In this document: positions 15,382 to 25,165 of the stretch, in pieces
How positions within the stretch are numbered: the stretch's first letter is position 1
Layout: each line of letters opens with the position of its first letter
Assembly (NCBI GenBank): GCA_023138875.1
Contig: JAGLOO010000055.1
Span: 25,923-89,922 of the forward strand
Reading direction: 5' to 3'
DNA length: 64,000 nt
Source: Bacteroidales bacterium
Lineage (GTDB): Bacteria > Bacteroidota > Bacteroidia > Bacteroidales > GCA-2748055
Program-made: the position numbers and the translations under genes
The notes under the pieces: generated by a model
Databases searched by the model: none
What the model saw: the letters and a program-made list of their open reading frames with translations, nothing else
What the model was told of the DNA's origin: nothing

Positions 15382-17596
15382 TACAACTCTCCTTTCTGAA
15401 GCGGCACAACAACTCACGGACCTTATCTACACTTTCAATATAGTACGATGCTTTGGTGGTTTTAGTGCCTACCTTGATCGTACAGGCACTTTCTGGCATG
15501 GCATCAAAGGTATACTCATCGGTCCAGTCGTCTCCCACTGCAAAGATAAAGTCATAGGGGTCATCGCCCATTTTTTGCAGAGCAGCTCGTCCTTTGTTTA
15601 TTCCTGAGTATTTGATCTCCAGTACTTTGTCTCCATCCATGATCTCCAGGTTCAGGTTGGAGGTGAGCGTCCGCAGCTCATCCTTCAGCTCCCAGGCACG
15701 CTGTAGCCCTAAGTCCGGGTCGGCTTTCCTGTAATGCCAGACCAGTGAGAAGTTTTTATGTTCAATGAACGACCTGGGAGTCTGGTCCACGTAGTACTCC
15801 AGCAACGGCTGAACCGACTCTTTCCACTCATTGTTGATCTGCTCCAGCATGTGCCAGTCTCCTCCCGGCTCACGAAGCCAGACTCCGTGTTCGGCAATGA
15901 AATGGATATTCCAGCTTTCGTCAAACCACCTTCCAAGGGTTTCTTTGTCCCTGCCACTGATGATCACTACTGTATTATTTTCATCCAGTGTTAACTCCTT
16001 CAATATTTCGTACAACCTCTCATCAGGTTTCGCGTCCTCCGGATCTTTTTTGAACCAGGAGAGTGTTCCGTCATAGTCCAGGAACAGGATGCGATGCTTT
16101 GTTTCTGCATATGTGCTGATGATTTGTCGCATCCGGCTATTACTGAATTTGTGGGTCAGGTTGACTTCCTGAATCTCTTTTACACCTTCGAGGCTTTTTA
16201 TGAATTCGTTGGCCCAACGACCCACAGTATATCGCTGAAGCCGATGCATCATCACCTTATTACGCCGTACCTGCTCCTCCTTAGGCATTTCAATGGCTTC
16301 CCTGATGGCTTCGGCAATAGCATCCAGGTTGTTGGGATTTACCAACAGTGCTTCGTGCAATTCCTTGGAAGCTCCTGCAAGTTCGCTCAGGATCAACACT
16401 CCTTCACCATTGTGCCGCGAAGCCACAAACTCTTTTGCGACCAGATTCATCCCATCCCGGAGGGGCAGGATCAGGGCGATGTCTGACAGTGAATAAAGGT
16501 CAATCCGTTCATCCGTGGTAAATACCTGGTTGAGGTATCTCACCGGAGTCCATCTGATGGTACCGTAATTGCCATTGATCCGGCCGACCAGCTCATCCAC
16601 CTTGCTTTTCAGGTTAAAATAGGATTCGGTGGTCTCACCAGACGGAATGGCCTGTACAATAAGGCTGATCCTTTCCTGGTATTCCGGGTAGGTCTGTAAA
16701 AACCTTTCAAAAGCCCTGATGCGCTGCGGTATTCCTTTTGTATAGTCCAGTTTATCGATGGAAATGATGAGCTTTTCCAGTTGCCCCGATTCTTTAAACA
16801 TCTCCATCTCTTCCTGGATCGTGGAGGGTTCGTACTGATCGCTATGGATCTGTAGCGCTTTGTTCCTGAACCTGTCGTAATTGATTCCTTTTGGAAACAC
16901 GTCCACCTTCAGGGTTCGTTCACCAAGTAAGATCTGGTTAAAAACCGAATCCACACCCAGCAGTCTTCTTACCGAGCTCATAAAGTGCCTTACATGATCG
17001 TAGATCTGAAAACCGATCAGATCGGCTCCCAGCATGCCTTCGATCACTTCCTGTCGCCAGGGCAACAGCCTGAAGAGTTCGAATGAGGGGAAGGGAATAT
17101 GGATAAAGAGACCGATGGAGATACCGGGCTTTTGTTCCCTGATTAACTGGGGAAGAAGCATCAGGTGATAATCATGGATCCAGAGAATATCACCGTCATT
17201 GATGATCTGAAGGATTCTTTCAGCATATAGTTTGTTGATTTTTACATATGCTCTCCACGCTACTTCACTATAAATTACGTTTTCGGTAAAATAGTGAAAG
17301 AGCGGCCAGATGGTATTTCTGGAGAATCCGTGTAAATACTGGTTGCGGTCCCTGGGCCTTGCAAATATGGGGATACAGTTGAATTGGTCCAGTTTCTTAT
17401 CGAGTTCTTCGATTTCCACAGGCGTAAAATCATGGTTCTCAAACCCGGTAAGTCCCACCCAGATAGGATGAAATGCTTCATAGAAGTTCTGCAGTCCGGA
17501 AATGGTTTGCTCATCTGCCTTTTCAATCAGATAATTCTCACCCCGACATTTGATGGTCACCGGTAGTAGATTGGAAGCAAGGATAAGTCTTTTCAT
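15374..17596 (-). CDS. OtsA-OtsB fusion: trehalose-6-phosphate synthase/phosphatase
   Basis: Residues 1-470 are a GT20 synthase domain. WIHDYHL (139-145), KLDYTKGIPQR and LPLRDGMNLVAKE are clear. Residues 500-735 are a HAD-type trehalose phosphatase with DYDGT at 507-511 and GDDWTDE near the end. Together they would make trehalose from UDP-glucose and glucose 6-phosphate. Three features depart from E. coli OtsA: the opening SNR motif is SNL (Leu10), the glycine loop that binds UDP is not recognisable, and the Arg of VERLDY is Lys282. The enzyme may be altered in donor or be a regulatory synthase domain with an active phosphatase. It is divergent from the GH65 fusion gene 87 bases away. Confidence 0.85.
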   Translation of the reverse strand: MKRLILASNLLPVTIKCRGENYLIEKADEQTISGLQNFYEAFHPIWVGLTGFENHDFTPVEIEELDKKLDQFNCIPIFARPRDRNQYLHGFSRNTIWPLFHYFTENVIYSEVAWRAYVKINKLYAERILQIINDGDILWIHDYHLMLLPQLIREQKPGISIGLFIHIPFPSFELFRLLPWRQEVIEGMLGADLIGFQIYDHVRHFMSSVRRLLGVDSVFNQILLGERTLKVDVFPKGINYDRFRNKALQIHSDQYEPSTIQEEMEMFKESGQLEKLIISIDKLDYTKGIPQRIRAFERFLQTYPEYQERISLIVQAIPSGETTESYFNLKSKVDELVGRINGNYGTIRWTPVRYLNQVFTTDERIDLYSLSDIALILPLRDGMNLVAKEFVASRHNGEGVLILSELAGASKELHEALLVNPNNLDAIAEAIREAIEMPKEEQVRRNKVMMHRLQRYTVGRWANEFIKSLEGVKEIQEVNLTHKFSNSRMRQIISTYAETKHRILFLDYDGTLSWFKKDPEDAKPDERLYEILKELTLDENNTVVIISGRDKETLGRWFDESWNIHFIAEHGVWLREPGGDWHMLEQINNEWKESVQPLLEYYVDQTPRSFIEHKNFSLVWHYRKADPDLGLQRAWELKDELRTLTSNLNLEIMDGDKVLEIKYSGINKGRAALQKMGDDPYDFIFAVGDDWTDEYTFDAMPESACTIKVGTKTTKASYYIESVDKVRELLCRFRKESCNG

Positions 17597-17682
17597 CCTT
17601 TGAAACTTTTATAACAATGTTGTGAAAGCTTATATAAAATTAGATACCTTGATGGCAATTACCAACTATTAATATACACAAA

Positions 17683-20600
17683 ATGGCATTTCAACCCAAA
17701 TTCGACGCGGTAATTTTTGATCTGGATGGTGTGATCACTAAAACGGCCCTGGTGCATGCTTCAGCATGGAAAAAGATGTTTGATGAGTTTATGAAATCCC
17801 GGGAAGAGCGCCTGGGAGAGTTGTTCAAAGAATTTACACACGCAGGAGATTACCTCCCTTATGTGGATGGGAAGCCCAGGTACAAGGGTGTGGCTTCTTT
17901 CCTTGAATCCCGTGGTATAGATATTCCATTTGGCGATCCGGCCGATGAACCTGAACAGGAAACCGTTTGTGGACTGGGAAACAGGAAGAACATTATGTTC
18001 AATGAAGTGCTTGATGCGGAAGGTGTTGAAGTATACGAGACCTCCGTTGAAATGCTCCATGGCCTGAAAGCAGCAGGGGTGAGGATCGGTGTAGCCTCTT
18101 CCAGTAAGAATTGCAAACCTGTGCTGGAAAAAGCCGGTCTGCTTCACCTGTTTGAAACACGGATCGATGGAGTGGTTTCAGCCGAGATTGGGCTGAATGG
18201 AAAGCCGGAACCTGATATATTTACAACAGCCTGTGACAGGCTCGGGGTGGAGTACCACAGGGCGGTGGTTGTTGAGGATGCAGTATCGGGAGTGCAGGCC
18301 GGACGGAAGGGGAATTTCGGACTTGTTCTGGGAGTGGCCCGGGAAGAGAACACCAGGGAGTTGCTTGTGGGTGGGGGTGATATCGTTGTTGAAGATCTGG
18401 GAGATATCGGACTGGAAGGTATCAACAATTGGTTTGAAAACGGAATGGAGCGTGATGGGTGGTTGCTCAGGTTTTTTGATTATGAGCAGGATATGGAACG
18501 GTCCAGGGAAGCGCTGCTGGCAGTGGGTAATGGATATTTTGGAACACGAGGGGCCATGGAGGAGAGCAGCGCCAATAAGGTCAATTATCCGGGTACCTAT
18601 ATAGCCGGTTTATTTAACCGTCTTGTCTCGAAGGTGGGTGACCGGGATATTGAGAATGAGGATTTTGTAAATATTTCCAACTGGTTACCGGTTACTTTTC
18701 GCATTGAGGATGGACCCTGGTTTGATTTTTCACCGGAACCAACCTTTGCGATCAGGAGTATCAATCGTACCCTGGATCTTAAATCAGGGGAACTGTTCAG
18801 GGAATTGCTCCTGGAAGATGATCAGGGCAGGATCACCCGGGTAACATCGTCCAGGTTTGCCAGCATGGCCGATCCGCACTGTGCAGGACTCCGTTATACC
18901 ATTACTCCCCTCAATTATGAAGGCAGGATCGAGATCAGGTCTGAAGTTAGGGGCGATCACAGGAATTCCGGGGTGGAACGTTACAATGAACTAAACCAGC
19001 AACACCTTGCTCCTGTCTCTGAAGAGGTGTTGCATGACAAGATGAAGCTTGTTGTAAAAACCACACAATCTGATATCCTGATTGCCGTATGTGCCGGAAA
19101 CAGAATCGTCAAAGCAGACCATGAGATTGAGCAGTCTACCCGGACGGGAGGAGGATGGATAAGCCAGAGCTTTAAGATACAGGCTGACAAGGATAAAGAA
19201 ATTGTACTTGAAAAAATGGTTTCCATTTTCACCTCAAGGGATCCGGGAGTGGAGGACCCTTCTGCGGATGCTGAGTCGACCCTGCATGGTATGTCATCCT
19301 ATAAAGAGGAAGTCAAACGATCTGCGGGTAGCTGGATGAAGATCTGGGATAAGATTGATATCGGTATTGAGGGTGACAGGGAAGCGCAGCGCCTTGTGAG
19401 GTTGCACCAGTTCCATATGATGGTGGCTGCCTCACCGCATCATGCCGGACTTGATTCGGGGATCCCTCCCAGGGGCCTGCATGGTGAAGCATACCGGGGA
19501 CATATCTTCTGGGATGAGCTTTACATACTGCCGCTTTATAACCTCCATTTCCCGGAGGTGGTAAAATCTGTACTCATGTACCGTTACCGGCGCCTTGATG
19601 CGGCCAGGGCTTATGCAAAGGAGTATGGGTATGATGGGGCCATGTTCCCATGGCAGAGCGGAAGTGATGGCCGGGAGGAAACCCAGGTCATCCATCTGAA
19701 TCCACTGTCGGGTGAGTGGGGAGATGATTACAGCTCGCTGCAGAGACATATTTCCCTGGCCATTGCCTTCAATGTATGGAACTATTATCATGTTACCGGT
19801 GATCTGGCTTTTATGGATCATCATGGAGCGGAGATCCTGCTGGATATCTGCAAGTTCTGGGCGAGTAAATCAAGGTTTAATGAAGGTGATGGGCGATACC
19901 ATATTGATAAGGTCATGGGTCCCGATGAATTTCACGAGAAGCTTCCGGGATCTGTTGAAGGGGGTTTAACAAACAATGCCTATAGCAACATCATGGTGAG
20001 CTGGATGATGGATAAGGCATTCAGGATCCTGGATGACCTGACTAACGGACACAAAGAGAGGATACTGAAAAAGCTTTCCCTAACCCGGGTCGAACTTGAT
20101 CGATGGGAAAAAATCATGCACGGGCTGTCACTCCATATCTCGGACGAGGGTGTCGTAGAGCAATTCCAGGGATATTTCGACCTGGCAGAGCTGGACTGGG
20201 ATTTTTACAGGAAAGAGTACGGGAACATCCATCGGCTGGACCGGATCCTGAAGTCAGAGGGCAAATCTCCCGATGACTTCAAATTGTCCAAACAGGCCGA
20301 TTTTCTCATGAGCTTCTATAACCTGGGTAATCCCGAGGTTACAGCTATTATTGAAGGACTCGGGCATATCCTTCCTGAAGGTTATTTGAAAACCAACTTC
20401 GGGTATTATATCAACCGGACCTCCCATGGTTCCACACTGAGCAGGCTTGTGCATGCCAGACTGGCCTGGCAGATGGGATTGCATGATACAGGATGGGGAC
20501 TTTACATGGATGCTTTGCGAAGCGACCTGGTGGACATTCAGGGCGGAACCACCGGTGAAGGGATTCATGCCGGTGTCATGGCGGGCACCGTGTATGATGT

Positions 20601-20847
20601 CATTTCTACTTTTGCCGGACTAAACCTCAGGGGAGATGTTCCGGAGTTGAATCCTTCATTGCCCGTTCATTGGAAAGGACTGGAATTTAAGTTCTCTTTC
20701 AGGGGGTGCCATTACAAGGTGAAAATATCAGGTAACGAGGTGAAAATTTCCGGAAAAAATGCAGGAAAGGAAAAAATAAAAGTACATCTTTGCGGAAAAG
20801 AAATCGAACTGTCACAGGATGAGCCTGTTTCGGTAAAGCTTAACTAA
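17683..20847 (+). CDS. Beta-phosphoglucomutase-GH65 disaccharide phosphorylase fusion
   Basis: The first 245 residues are a HAD-family beta-phosphoglucomutase with FDLDGVIT (nucleophile Asp) and VEDAVSGVQAGR. From about 265 to 1054 the protein is a GH65 phosphorylase. GPDEFH carries the probable general acid Glu749, and SHGSTLS lies in the phosphate-binding region. The phosphorylase part would split trehalose, maltose, kojibiose or a similar alpha-glucoside with phosphate into glucose and beta-glucose 1-phosphate. The mutase part converts that to glucose 6-phosphate. Having both on one chain channels the intermediate. Its neighbours suggest trehalose as the likeliest substrate, but GH65 specificity cannot be read with certainty here. 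Confidence 0.85.
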   Translation: MAFQPKFDAVIFDLDGVITKTALVHASAWKKMFDEFMKSREERLGELFKEFTHAGDYLPYVDGKPRYKGVASFLESRGIDIPFGDPADEPEQETVCGLGNRKNIMFNEVLDAEGVEVYETSVEMLHGLKAAGVRIGVASSSKNCKPVLEKAGLLHLFETRIDGVVSAEIGLNGKPEPDIFTTACDRLGVEYHRAVVVEDAVSGVQAGRKGNFGLVLGVAREENTRELLVGGGDIVVEDLGDIGLEGINNWFENGMERDGWLLRFFDYEQDMERSREALLAVGNGYFGTRGAMEESSANKVNYPGTYIAGLFNRLVSKVGDRDIENEDFVNISNWLPVTFRIEDGPWFDFSPEPTFAIRSINRTLDLKSGELFRELLLEDDQGRITRVTSSRFASMADPHCAGLRYTITPLNYEGRIEIRSEVRGDHRNSGVERYNELNQQHLAPVSEEVLHDKMKLVVKTTQSDILIAVCAGNRIVKADHEIEQSTRTGGGWISQSFKIQADKDKEIVLEKMVSIFTSRDPGVEDPSADAESTLHGMSSYKEEVKRSAGSWMKIWDKIDIGIEGDREAQRLVRLHQFHMMVAASPHHAGLDSGIPPRGLHGEAYRGHIFWDELYILPLYNLHFPEVVKSVLMYRYRRLDAARAYAKEYGYDGAMFPWQSGSDGREETQVIHLNPLSGEWGDDYSSLQRHISLAIAFNVWNYYHVTGDLAFMDHHGAEILLDICKFWASKSRFNEGDGRYHIDKVMGPDEFHEKLPGSVEGGLTNNAYSNIMVSWMMDKAFRILDDLTNGHKERILKKLSLTRVELDRWEKIMHGLSLHISDEGVVEQFQGYFDLAELDWDFYRKEYGNIHRLDRILKSEGKSPDDFKLSKQADFLMSFYNLGNPEVTAIIEGLGHILPEGYLKTNFGYYINRTSHGSTLSRLVHARLAWQMGLHDTGWGLYMDALRSDLVDIQGGTTGEGIHAGVMAGTVYDVISTFAGLNLRGDVPELNPSLPVHWKGLEFKFSFRGCHYKVKISGNEVKISGKNAGKEKIKVHLCGKEIELSQDEPVSVKLN

Positions 20848-20860
20848 AAATTCAGGACCG

Positions 20861-21529
20861 ATGTTAGGAGATATTCTTCTGATTAATGATATGCATAAAG
20901 ATGCTGCACAGGCGATTTTTGAGCGTATTGTGGAAGATCGCAACAGCAAGGAGCAGCATTATCGATACATTGTGGCGATTTCAGGGGAGTCAGGATCAGG
21001 AAAATCTGAACTGGCACATGCACTTGGAAAGCTTTTGAAAGAAAACCATGTCAGGGTAAAAGTAATTCATACAGATAATTACTATAAGATTCAGCCCCTT
21101 CTCAGGGAGGAGTGGCGACGCAACAAGGGTTTTGATAAGATCGGGATCGACGAGTATGATTGGATCAAGATCAGGAAGACCATCCGTGATTTCAAAGAGG
21201 AACAGGAGTGCATGATCCCCTGTATTGATCTGATCCCTGAACAGGTGGATAAGCTTATTACGGATTTCAGCAAGATCGATCTCCTGATCATTGACGGACT
21301 CTATGCCATCAATGTACATGATATTGATTTAAGAGTATATATTGACCTTACCTACCACGAGACCAAGATCAACCAGATCATCAGGATGAAAGAAGCCATG
21401 AGTGATTTTCGTCTGGGCATCCTGGAAAATGAACACCAGGCAGTGGTTTCTCTGAAACCCAAGGCGGACCTGATCGTTGATAAATCATACCAGGTTGTTA
21501 CTTCAGAGGAACATAAGAAGAGAAATTAA
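20861..21529 (+). CDS. Uridine-kinase-like P-loop kinase
   Basis: A 222-residue P-loop kinase with Walker A GESGSGKSELA (about 43-53), the HTDNYYK segment that in uridine kinase binds substrate, and LLIIDGLYAI as the Walker B-like strand. The fold belongs to the uridine kinase/phosphoribulokinase group. It is shorter and has an N-terminal helix (residues 1-35) not seen in Udk. Position 13 bases after the GH65 fusion suggests that it phosphorylates a sugar or nucleoside connected with that pathway. Glucose released by phosphorolysis is one possible substrate, as inference only. Confidence 0.7.
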   Translation: MLGDILLINDMHKDAAQAIFERIVEDRNSKEQHYRYIVAISGESGSGKSELAHALGKLLKENHVRVKVIHTDNYYKIQPLLREEWRRNKGFDKIGIDEYDWIKIRKTIRDFKEEQECMIPCIDLIPEQVDKLITDFSKIDLLIIDGLYAINVHDIDLRVYIDLTYHETKINQIIRMKEAMSDFRLGILENEHQAVVSLKPKADLIVDKSYQVVTSEEHKKRN

Positions 21530-21538
21530 ATTTCCAAA

Positions 21539-22360
21539 ATGATGAAAAAGTATTTGAATTTCAGATCATTTGTTGCGATATCGCTATCCATATCCATACT
21601 TTTTTTGGGAGCCTCATGTGACAAAGAACCTGTTGACGAGCGTCCCGAGCTTCCCCCGGTGGAGAGCCTGGTGATGGATTTCTCTGATTTCGGTCAGCAA
21701 CCCGGGGGAATGAAGGGGACTGCAGTATCTTATGAGAGCTTCCTGCATTCTTATCTGTCGGTGTTTTTCTGGAACGTAGCTTCAACAGTCACCTTTGCTG
21801 TTCCCGTTGCTGCCTATGGCCATGCACTTCAGCAGAATCCGGTTTATCTGGGGGACCATACCTGGGAATGGTCCTTTGATTTCACTGTGGCAAACCTGAA
21901 TTATAAGGCTACACTTACCGGCGCAAGGATCAGTAATGAGGAGTTTTCTATGGAAATGGTCATCGCCCTCAGCGCAGCTCCTATACAGGGTGTTAAATGG
22001 TTTGACGGGGTGGTCAGGTACGATCATACCCATGCCACCTGGAACCTTTACAAGAATGGATCTGTGAAAGTCCTTGAAGCGGAATGGAATAAAGACTACG
22101 AATCTGGTGATGCAGATATGACCTATACTTATACGGAAGAGGGACATGAAGAAGATGGCAGTTATATCATGCTGGCTTATATGCCCGAGGAGTTTTATAA
22201 TGCTGCTTATACCATCTCACTGGCCGCAGGTGTAACCAATATAGAGTGGAACACAAACACCAAGGAGGGCCGGGTGAAGGATCCTGTGAAATTCGGAGAT
22301 TCTGAATGGCACTGCTGGGATACAGATGAGAACGGACTTGCAGATAAAGTTTGTGAATAG
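21539..22360 (+). CDS. Secreted lipoprotein of unknown function
   Basis: A 273-residue product with a signal peptide ending in a lipobox GASC (Cys at about 27), then a Pro/Glu-rich linker and a beta-rich domain with many Trp, Tyr and acidic residues. No family was recognised. It is nine bases after the kinase gene and co-directional, so it is likely in the same transcript as the GH65 fusion. It could be an envelope-bound carbohydrate-binding protein, but nothing in the sequence proves this. Confidence 0.7.
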   Translation: MMKKYLNFRSFVAISLSISILFLGASCDKEPVDERPELPPVESLVMDFSDFGQQPGGMKGTAVSYESFLHSYLSVFFWNVASTVTFAVPVAAYGHALQQNPVYLGDHTWEWSFDFTVANLNYKATLTGARISNEEFSMEMVIALSAAPIQGVKWFDGVVRYDHTHATWNLYKNGSVKVLEAEWNKDYESGDADMTYTYTEEGHEEDGSYIMLAYMPEEFYNAAYTISLAAGVTNIEWNTNTKEGRVKDPVKFGDSEWHCWDTDENGLADKVCE

Positions 22361-22399
22361 TATTCTTAAAGGGATTGCAAAAGACCTTTAAGAAACCTT

Positions 22400-25021
22400 T
22401 TACCTTCCGATCCTGTAGGAAACCTTCAGCATCATTGCATCGGTGGGGTGGATGTTCCACATGTTTGAAAAGTCATTTCCAAACCTGAATTCACCATTGG
22501 GATCAAAACCAGAACGGGTCTGTGACCATACCAGGTAGATGAACGATCCCGGCCGGTATTCCCATCGGAAGACCAGGTTTGAAAGGAACTCTTTGACATT
22601 AAAATCGGGATTTCCGAATTCGTAGTTTAGCCCGGAAGCAGACTCATTGATGCGATAGAGGTCGTCGTCCTCTATGTACTCAATCTCATCCTGACCATAG
22701 GGATGGAACCGGTCTGTGAAATTTTCAGCTATTGGATCGGTGATGTATTTGAAGTTGCTGTAGTTCCCGGAAGCGATAAAGGGTTGTCCCCAAAACTGCA
22801 GGGTGAGCTCAGGAGTAATGATCAGGTCCAGCCGTAATGAAACGCTTAGGGTCTTCTGGTCAATGCTTCCAAAGATATACCTCTCTTCATTCTCAAAGTG
22901 TTGTTGGGTCACATACTGAAGTTGACTTTTCCTGTGGCTGAAATCGGGATAAAGCGAGATGCTAAGGTTACTTATTGGCTTGTAGGTAAGTTCAAAGTCA
23001 ATGCTATAGCTTGTTCTTGAGTTTTCATTTCCTTTGGAAAAGTAACCACCCACCTCAGCAATCAACTTTTTTCTTGAGCTGGTTGAAAGGAAACCGTTCA
23101 GGGTATAATCGCCCGGAAGCCTAATGGTTGGCCCTCCACGCAAGGTTGAATTGCTATACAAATCAGAATCAACATTGCCATAGAATCCTGCATTCCATAA
23201 GTTCTTGAATTCTGCACGACCATTCACAATGAAGCCCATAATCTGGTGCCGGCCTCCAAAGTCCCATGCACTGTATTGATTCACATTCAGGGATATACTT
23301 CTGAAAACGCTGAAGGGTTCATTGAACCGGTAGCCCACCCAGAAAATTTCAAGGATCTCATCGGTGGAATTTAGAAAGCCCATGTCATTGAGTTCCAGCC
23401 CCGGTGAATTAAAATAGACGAAGGTTCCGAAATTTAGTCTTCCACTTTGTTTTAAAAACTCTAACCTGCCGCCATATCCCGATAATGATGTTCGGGTTGA
23501 GTCCAGGGTAATATAATCAGCATCGGGCTTCTGAAAAAAGTGGACTGGTGAGCGCTGAGTCCTGATAAGAGCCTTTTCAGATCCATTGACCTGACTCATA
23601 TAAGTGGATAAAGACAACACGTAGCTCCGGTTGGCAAAGTACTGCTGGAAATCGATCCCGCCAGAAATTGCTGAGGAATGCAGGTAATTCAGGTGCTCCT
23701 CATCATTGAATCGGTTGGTGGAGGTGACCATTCCTCCCAAAATTGTGTTTCCTTTCTGAAACTCTTTGGATACCCGGCTGGCGAAGTAATTGGTAAGCGG
23801 CTCAACTGTTTCAAATCTGCGGTCACCATTGTTGTGAATCTCCGCGTGCTCTCCCGAGGTAACACTTTCCATAATTCCTACCGATAGTCCGTTTTTCGTC
23901 TTCCCGGATACCTTTGCCGCTCCCAGAATTTTCGTGAAACGGGGTACACTGGCATATTCTTCATTAGCCAGGTTGGGGTAGTGGTGAGGCCTGCGCCCTA
24001 TCCTTCTGGAATAGAAAAGGTTATCCATGCTGTGTACAGCCAGGTCATAGTCAAAGATGTTTTTACCTTCAATAAAGAAGGGGCGTTGTTCCTCGAAGAA
24101 GGTTTCGTAAGCAGTCAGGTTTACCTCGGAGGGATCGGCCTCCACCTGTCCAAAGTCAGGATTGATGGTCATATCTAGGGTAAAGTTGTTGGTGAGCCCG
24201 ATTTTGGCATCCAGACCGCCGTTTATACTGCGATCGTACCCGTCAGCCCTGTAAGGATTCTCAGATTCCTTTTCGAACCACTCGGAACCGGCAACCCCAT
24301 AGGGAGTGATCTCGGCTTGCTTCTTAGGATCAATATTTTCCAGTCCATGTAATTCACCTAATAAATGAACAAAGCCCGGCGATTCTTTTGAAATGGGTTG
24401 CCAGAAAGAGGTTTCACTGTTTCGGAATATCATCCTGGCCACCTGGAAACCCCAGACACCACCACTGCTCTTATCAAACCGGAGCTGACTGAAGGGGATC
24501 TTTGCTTCCATGGTCCAGCCCTGGTCATCGATCTGTGTCTCAACCCACCAGATTGGATTCCAAGTGGGATCTTCGTTGTCCCCATCCGCCGACATGTAAA
24601 AATCCATCTTTGATCCCGCCGCGCTGGCAGCAAAGGTAAAAGCGGTCTGCAGGTCATGATAGCTGTCAAACTGTAAACCTGCGAAATCACCATCCATATC
24701 ATCGCGGCGTGTGAGCCTTTTAACAATACTGTCAGGTGCAGTATCATAGGCACGGATTCCCACATAGATGTTTTCATGGTCAATGACCACCTTGAACCTG
24801 GTCTCCTGGCTGGCAGGCCGGTCATCATAGGGTTCAAACATCTGGAATCCTCCTTCCCATGGAACATTTTTCCAGGCTTCATCATGCAGCCAACCATCAA
24901 TCTGCGGGGGAATCCGGACTTCAGCTGTGGTGTATATCTTTTTAGGGTAGACCGTATCCTGCCTGGCAAAAGAGGGCATAAAAAAAACACATATGGCAAA
25001 TAACAACAATAGTTTTTTCAT
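22400..25021 (-). CDS. DUF5916 outer-membrane protein (long form)
   Basis: The 873-residue protein starts with a signal peptide (MKKLLLLFAICVFFMPSFA). A CBM9-like domain follows (about 30-235) with PPQIDGWLHDEAWKNV and IPFSQLRFD. A DUF5916 barrel region runs from about 250 with QVEADPSEVNLT and YETFFEEQRPFFIEGK, and ends in YRIGR. It shares design with the 722-residue paralogue at 12498-14666. The two bracket the trehalose region. It converges with the lipoprotein gene, with 39 bases between stops. Confidence 0.85.
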   Translation of the reverse strand: MKKLLLLFAICVFFMPSFARQDTVYPKKIYTTAEVRIPPQIDGWLHDEAWKNVPWEGGFQMFEPYDDRPASQETRFKVVIDHENIYVGIRAYDTAPDSIVKRLTRRDDMDGDFAGLQFDSYHDLQTAFTFAASAAGSKMDFYMSADGDNEDPTWNPIWWVETQIDDQGWTMEAKIPFSQLRFDKSSGGVWGFQVARMIFRNSETSFWQPISKESPGFVHLLGELHGLENIDPKKQAEITPYGVAGSEWFEKESENPYRADGYDRSINGGLDAKIGLTNNFTLDMTINPDFGQVEADPSEVNLTAYETFFEEQRPFFIEGKNIFDYDLAVHSMDNLFYSRRIGRRPHHYPNLANEEYASVPRFTKILGAAKVSGKTKNGLSVGIMESVTSGEHAEIHNNGDRRFETVEPLTNYFASRVSKEFQKGNTILGGMVTSTNRFNDEEHLNYLHSSAISGGIDFQQYFANRSYVLSLSTYMSQVNGSEKALIRTQRSPVHFFQKPDADYITLDSTRTSLSGYGGRLEFLKQSGRLNFGTFVYFNSPGLELNDMGFLNSTDEILEIFWVGYRFNEPFSVFRSISLNVNQYSAWDFGGRHQIMGFIVNGRAEFKNLWNAGFYGNVDSDLYSNSTLRGGPTIRLPGDYTLNGFLSTSSRKKLIAEVGGYFSKGNENSRTSYSIDFELTYKPISNLSISLYPDFSHRKSQLQYVTQQHFENEERYIFGSIDQKTLSVSLRLDLIITPELTLQFWGQPFIASGNYSNFKYITDPIAENFTDRFHPYGQDEIEYIEDDDLYRINESASGLNYEFGNPDFNVKEFLSNLVFRWEYRPGSFIYLVWSQTRSGFDPNGEFRFGNDFSNMWNIHPTDAMMLKVSYRIGR

Positions 25022-25165
25022 CGTATTACTGTTACTGGCTTAAGTGGTGATGCAATGATACAATAAAAAGTACAAATATTAAAACCCTGTCCGTCAGGAT
25101 TCCGGTCACAGGAGACAGATCCCTGCAGAATAGCTTACAGAAGGAGATGAGAGACCTGAGAGACC

